Shown here piece by piece: positions 59,543-64,000 of a stretch of DNA of 64,000 nucleotides (positions are counted from its first letter, which is position 1; each line of letters begins with the position of its first letter). Source of the DNA: Rosenbergiella australiborealis (GTDB lineage Bacteria > Pseudomonadota > Gammaproteobacteria > Enterobacterales > Enterobacteriaceae); assembly GCF_018494035.1 (NCBI RefSeq), contig NZ_JABBFO010000002.1:62001-126000 (forward strand). Direction: 5' to 3'. Position numbers and translations under genes: made by a program. The notes under the pieces were generated by a model. That model saw only the letters and a program-made list of their open reading frames with translations, had not been told where the DNA came from and made no database searches.

Positions 59543-60538
59543 CTACTCGTACTTGACCGCATTTTCGCAGGGTTGACCGGCAAAAATTTGCGATAAGTTA
59601 CTCAGGGTTGTGTGTGCAATACTGGTCAGCGCTTCTTGCGTGAGGAAGGCTTGGTGTCCAGTGAAGAGGACATTATGGCACGCTGAGAGGCGTCCAAAGA
59701 TATCGTCTTGGATGATCTCGTTCGATTTATCCTCGAAAAACAGATCACGCTCATTTTCATAGACGTCCATACCCAGCGATCCTACTTTGCCCTGTTTTAA
59801 CGCTTCAATGGCTGCAGAGGAATCAATCAGACTGCCGCGACTCGTATTAATAATCATCACCCCTTTTTTCATTTTCGCAAATGCCTCTGCATTGAGTAGA
59901 TGGTGATTATCGGCTGTCATTGGGCAGTGTAAGGAGATAATGTCTGCGCGGGTGAGTAATTCTTCTAACGGCGTGTAGGTTACCCCTAAACTCAGTGCCT
60001 CGGAAGAGGGATAGGGATCTGTCGCAAGTAACTCCATGCCAAATCCACGTAAAATACGTAATGTAGCCAGGCCTATTTTTCCCGTACCAATAATCCCTGC
60101 CGTTTTCCCGAACATATTAAAACCGGTCAGTCCTTCAAGAGAGAAGTTACCTTCACGCGTCCGTTGATAAGCACGATGAATACGGCGATTTAGGCACATC
60201 ATCATACCGATAGCGTGCTCGGCAACCGCTTCCGGTGAATAGGCGGGAACGCGTACGACACTCATACCTAAATTTTGTGCAGTGGGGAGATCGATATTAT
60301 CAAACCCAGCGCAGCGCAGCGCGATTACGTGAATACCTAAACGATGAAGTTCAGTTAAAATAGTTTCATTACACTCATCATTGACAAACAAACAGACGGC
60401 TTGATGCCCGACGGCATTTTTCGCCGTTTCGGCGGTTAGGCGAAAGTCAAAGAAACTAAATGTATAATTGAAGTGTTTATTGACATGAGTGAGGACTGCT
60501 TGGTCATAGCTTTTAGTACTGTAAACCGCAATTTTCAT
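59543..60538 (-). CDS. ldhA: D-lactate dehydrogenase, fermentative
   Basis: Pyruvate + NADH to D-lactate. 331 residues. 2-hydroxyacid dehydrogenase with NAD-binding GIIGTGKIGLATLRI, catalytic Arg in INTSRGSLID, Glu in DVYENE, and His in TGHQAFLT. Good ribosome site. Convergent with ydbJ. Confidence 0.98.
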   Translation of the reverse strand: MKIAVYSTKSYDQAVLTHVNKHFNYTFSFFDFRLTAETAKNAVGHQAVCLFVNDECNETILTELHRLGIHVIALRCAGFDNIDLPTAQNLGMSVVRVPAYSPEAVAEHAIGMMMCLNRRIHRAYQRTREGNFSLEGLTGFNMFGKTAGIIGTGKIGLATLRILRGFGMELLATDPYPSSEALSLGVTYTPLEELLTRADIISLHCPMTADNHHLLNAEAFAKMKKGVMIINTSRGSLIDSSAAIEALKQGKVGSLGMDVYENERDLFFEDKSNEIIQDDIFGRLSACHNVLFTGHQAFLTQEALTSIAHTTLSNLSQIFAGQPCENAVKYE

Positions 60539-60685
60539 AGTTTTTTCTCCATTAGAGACTGGTGATGTTATACTTCGATAGGCGATTACATTTTTTGCGC
60601 TACATCATTTTTATATGCGTAAAATAATAAATAGAATTAATAAGTTAATAGGATTTGTTAAAAGCGTTATAAGGGATACGGAAAT

Positions 60686-63307
60686 ATGTCGTTAGCGTTG
60701 CGCTATATTGTATTTGCTTTTGCAATTATAGGTATTAGCCTGATTGGCTTAGTCCTTTCTATTAATCTTTGGTTTATCCCATTAGTCCATTATTATCTTC
60801 CTGATGGGGTCACGGTCGAGCGACAAAGCGGATTTTCGCTCTCCTTGTCTCATCTTTCGTTACCGTCCTTGTCACTTTCTGCACAAGGGTGTCAGCTCGC
60901 GCAGTTAACCGATCCTCGTGTGGCACTGAGCGGCTATCCATTGAAAATTTCCGCAGAAAAGCTGACGATTAATAGCGATTGTATCAAGCAGTGGCCAACA
61001 GTAAGTTCGTCTAACGCAGCACCGATGACTCTTCGACAATTACAGCAAATTTTGCCAAGTAGTAATCTTGATATCGCCTCAGTGGAAATCACGCCTTGGC
61101 CTAGCTATCAAGGTGCTTTACACTTTACATCTTTGGGCGCTCAGCAGCATTTGACCTATCAGGGTACAGCATTACAGCTCGATATGGATCTCGTTGGGCA
61201 AACGCTCAATATCCACAAAGTAGCGATCGAATATCCTCTCTTTCAACAACCATTAACGCTGTCAGGAAAAATAACTCTTGCCGATCAGTTAACGGCACTC
61301 CCTGAGCAGATGTCGATAGAAACTAAAGCCTGGGTAGACACATACCCGAATCCCCTAAGTATTCTTTTAACCCATGACCATCAACAAGGTTCATTGACTG
61401 TTAATGATGATAGTACACAACAGCAACTATTAAGCGCGCCTTATGCATTAACCGCCGATACGTTCAGTATTGAACAAGGAAAGTGGGCATGGCCATTGGT
61501 CGGGCAAAACCTAAGTGGCTTCTTCTCACTCTCTGCAAAAAATTGGCAAAAGGGGATCGAACAGACTACGTTGACCGGTCGTGTTAATGCTCTGACCCAA
61601 GGACGAGGTGGAAAAGGAAATATCGTATTAACCTTAGGTCCGGGTCGCTTATCGTTTTCAGAAAACGAATTTCCGCTGAGACTCACTGGCACTGCGAAAT
61701 TGAAAGCCCTGCAATTTTATGCCGGGCTTCCTGCACTATTGAGAGGCTCATTATTCTCACCCGTTATTCATTTTCAACCTAAAGCGATGTTATTGATGCG
61801 CGGTGAGATCCTTCCTGGTTGGGAAGTTGATGAAGCGCGCTGGCCAATTGCGGGGGTTCGTCTGACATCGCAAGGGTTAAGCGGTCTGTTACAAGCCAAC
61901 TTTATGGTTAGAAATGAACGTAGTAGTTTTTATTTGCTGCATTTAGCCGGTATGGCCAGTAACTTTTTACCGGATAAAGGTCGATGGGATTGGCGTTATT
62001 GGGGAAAGGGAATGATTTTACCTATCAACGCTAATTGGGATGTGCAAGGGCGAGGTTTTTGGCATAACGAGGAAATTACATTAACCTCGTTGTCCACCGG
62101 CTTCGACCAAATCCGTTATGGCAGCATGTTAATGCAACAACCACGTATGACATTGCAGCATCCCGCTCATTGGGTGACGCAAAAGGATAATCGCCAATTT
62201 ACGGGAAAATTTAAAATTACCGCTGATCAAACCTTTTTCGGCCAAACCAGCCAGCTCCCGTCATCGCAATTAGATCTCAGTGTCCAAGGACCGACTCCTG
62301 AGCAATTTACCTTTAAAGGACAAATGGTGGCTGGGAATATCGGCCCAGTTCGTGTTATTGGGCGTCGGGATAATCGGCGCTGGTTAGGCCGAGCATGGTG
62401 GCCAGAACAGTCGCTGACTGTTTTTCAGCCTCTGGTGGGTTCATCGAAAAATATTGCTTTACGCGCTGGACGATTACGCGCGCAGGCCGCTTTCTCTTTC
62501 ACCGATGAAAAAGGGTTCCAAGCCGGTGGTCATGGGGTCGTGACTGAAGGGAATGTCTGGCTACCTGATTACCAATTTCAAGGGGTTAATTTCTCTTTGC
62601 CTTTTCGCTTTAGCCAAGATCGTTGGCACTTTGGTCTGCGTGCGCCAGTGTCATTACATATTGCTAATATTGAGAACAAATTTCCAATGAGTGATCTCAC
62701 CCTTAAAGTTAAAGGGAGTTGGCCTTGGGATGAAGAACACCCTTTGGATATTAATGATGCCTCTCTCAATATTTTTGGCGGCACACTCGCCATGCAACAT
62801 TTGCATCTTCCTCAGCATCACAGCGCATTATTAGAGATTAAGCATCTTGGGTTAAGTCAGCTCATTACCGCGATTCACCCTAAACAGATTGCCATGTCAG
62901 GAAAAGTCAGTGGTGAGTTGCCTTTCTGGATTGAGAATTCACCGTGGTTAATTGAAAACGGGTGGATAAAGGATGATAAAGGCCTAACACTTCGCGTTGA
63001 TAAGGATTTACTGGATCAAATATTGAAGAATAATATTGCAGCCGGAGCCGCAATAGATTGGTTGCGCTATATGGAGATCTCAAAATCCTATGCCACAGTA
63101 CAAGTAAATGCTAAAGGGGATTTATTAATGAGATCTCAAATTCATGGAACGAGCCTCTTTGATGATAAAAGACAACGTGTAAATTTAAATTATCAACATG
63201 AGGAAAATATTTTTATGCTATGGCGGAGTTTGAGCTATGGCGATAATTTACAGTCGTGGATAGAGGAACAGACTCGGCTGCCTGCTAATATGGAGAACAG
63301 ACAATGA
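60686..63307 (+). CDS. ydbH: YdbH, AsmA-like intermembrane lipid-transport bridge
   Basis: 873 residues. One N-terminal membrane anchor (about 7-29), then a very long beta-rich periplasmic region typical of AsmA-like bridge proteins. In E. coli YdbH is partly redundant with TamB and YhdP in moving phospholipid to the outer membrane and pairs with YnbE. aaggga upstream; overlaps ynbE by 4 bp. Confidence 0.95.
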   Translation: MSLALRYIVFAFAIIGISLIGLVLSINLWFIPLVHYYLPDGVTVERQSGFSLSLSHLSLPSLSLSAQGCQLAQLTDPRVALSGYPLKISAEKLTINSDCIKQWPTVSSSNAAPMTLRQLQQILPSSNLDIASVEITPWPSYQGALHFTSLGAQQHLTYQGTALQLDMDLVGQTLNIHKVAIEYPLFQQPLTLSGKITLADQLTALPEQMSIETKAWVDTYPNPLSILLTHDHQQGSLTVNDDSTQQQLLSAPYALTADTFSIEQGKWAWPLVGQNLSGFFSLSAKNWQKGIEQTTLTGRVNALTQGRGGKGNIVLTLGPGRLSFSENEFPLRLTGTAKLKALQFYAGLPALLRGSLFSPVIHFQPKAMLLMRGEILPGWEVDEARWPIAGVRLTSQGLSGLLQANFMVRNERSSFYLLHLAGMASNFLPDKGRWDWRYWGKGMILPINANWDVQGRGFWHNEEITLTSLSTGFDQIRYGSMLMQQPRMTLQHPAHWVTQKDNRQFTGKFKITADQTFFGQTSQLPSSQLDLSVQGPTPEQFTFKGQMVAGNIGPVRVIGRRDNRRWLGRAWWPEQSLTVFQPLVGSSKNIALRAGRLRAQAAFSFTDEKGFQAGGHGVVTEGNVWLPDYQFQGVNFSLPFRFSQDRWHFGLRAPVSLHIANIENKFPMSDLTLKVKGSWPWDEEHPLDINDASLNIFGGTLAMQHLHLPQHHSALLEIKHLGLSQLITAIHPKQIAMSGKVSGELPFWIENSPWLIENGWIKDDKGLTLRVDKDLLDQILKNNIAAGAAIDWLRYMEISKSYATVQVNAKGDLLMRSQIHGTSLFDDKRQRVNLNYQHEENIFMLWRSLSYGDNLQSWIEEQTRLPANMENRQ

Positions 63308-63519
63308 AAATAGGCATTATCGCGATAGTTGTTATCTCAACAGCATTGGTCGGATGTATACCCAAAATTGAAGTTGCGGCGCCTAAAGAACCAATTACCA
63401 TCAATATGAACGTCAAGGTTGACCATGAGATCACTATTAAAGCCGATCCTGATGTTGAGCGTTTAATTAATCAGCGACAAGCTGAAAGAACGCCGTCGAA
63501 AATGCAAGCGCCCAAGTAA
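63304..63519 (+). CDS. ynbE: YnbE outer-membrane lipoprotein
   Basis: 71 residues: lipobox LVGC (Cys18), then PKIEVAAPKEPITINMNVKVDHEITIKAD, almost identical to E. coli YnbE. The C-terminus is about 10 residues longer (ends SKMQAPK). Stacks by beta-augmentation onto the YdbH C-terminus in E. coli. The third gene, ydbL, which should follow, is missing. Confidence 0.95.
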   Translation: MKIGIIAIVVISTALVGCIPKIEVAAPKEPITINMNVKVDHEITIKADPDVERLINQRQAERTPSKMQAPK

Positions 63520-63524
63520 TCTAT

Positions 63525-63591
63525 AAAAAAAGCGCCGAGAGGATGTCCCCAGTCACGTTACGTTTTCTAGGGATAGCCACCAAGGCGCTTT
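63525..63591 (-). terminator. Extended terminator-like structure between ynbE and azoR
   Basis: Outer stem aaagcgcc / ggcgcttt (63529-63536 with 63584-63591) encloses 47 nt containing a smaller pairing (tccc / ggga). It is followed on the minus strand by seven T residues. It should end azoR transcription. The loop is unusually long for a simple terminator. Confidence 0.6.
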
Positions 63592-63609
63592 ATTGATCTT
63601 GACTGAGGA

Positions 63610-64000
<391 letters not shown>

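Overview
The window is a 64 kb stretch of an enterobacterial chromosome. Gene content and order follow the Escherichia coli 27-30 min region closely: opp - yciU - cls - yciI - tonB - yciABC - ompW - trp operon - rnm - yciO - rluB - yciK - sohB - topA - cysB - ribA - pgpB - lapAB - pyrF - yciH - osmB - rnb - fabI - sap operon - psp operon - ycjXF - tyrR - tpx - mppA - zntB - fnrS - ttcA - ldhA - ydbH/ynbE - azoR. Composition is roughly mid-40s % G+C by eye. trpG and trpD are separate genes and trpC/trpF are fused. Several E. coli neighbours are absent: kch, yciEFG, yciQ, btuR, yciN, acnA and ydbL. I infer a non-Escherichia member of Enterobacterales, perhaps an Erwiniaceae-like organism with a compact genome; genus cannot be fixed from this sequence alone.

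Layout. 1-9.4 kb: the end of the oligopeptide ABC transporter, cardiolipin synthase, TonB, small envelope genes, and OmpW with a perfect FNR box upstream. 9.5-16.3 kb: the complete trp operon on the minus strand, with promoter/operator, a 17-residue TrpL leader peptide and attenuator. 16.3-19.3 kb: rnm, yciO, rluB. 19.3-27.2 kb: an AT-rich accessory region ending in tRNA-Asn(GTT). 27.3-47.4 kb: conserved housekeeping genes. 47.4-54.4 kb: a ryhB small RNA between sapA and pspF, then the phage-shock operon with its sigma-54 promoter, ycjXF and tyrR. 54.5-64 kb: tpx, mppA, zntB, the FNR-activated small RNA fnrS, ttcA, ldhA, the ydbH-ynbE lipid-bridge genes and the start-truncated azoR.

The accessory region is the most interesting part. 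It carries two type VI secretion (T6SS) effector loci and no core T6SS genes. One is an hcp - Tlde1-like peptidoglycan effector - secreted immunity trio whose stop/start codons overlap. The other is a PAAR / pyocin-S / colicin E3-type rRNase effector with an ImmE3-like immunity gene. About 1.3 kb downstream of that is an orphan toxin tip of the same rRNase class but different sequence, with an unrelated immunity gene. The tip is preceded by about 206 bp that is about 96% identical to the linker of the full effector, and by the first 67 bp of the effector's upstream partner gene. The rRNase cluster is bracketed by a 76-bp direct repeat that contains the 3' end and terminator of tRNA-Asn, the arrangement expected of a tRNA-targeted insertion, but no integrase gene is present. 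AT-rich repeats rich in ATCGAT recur three times in the region, and several genes there are broken.

Two trans-acting small RNAs absent from an ORF-based annotation were recognised by sequence: RyhB (iron) and FnrS (anaerobiosis). A leader peptide (trpL) and a YmiA-like 38-residue membrane protein were also found. All homology statements rest on remembered family sequences, not on a database search.
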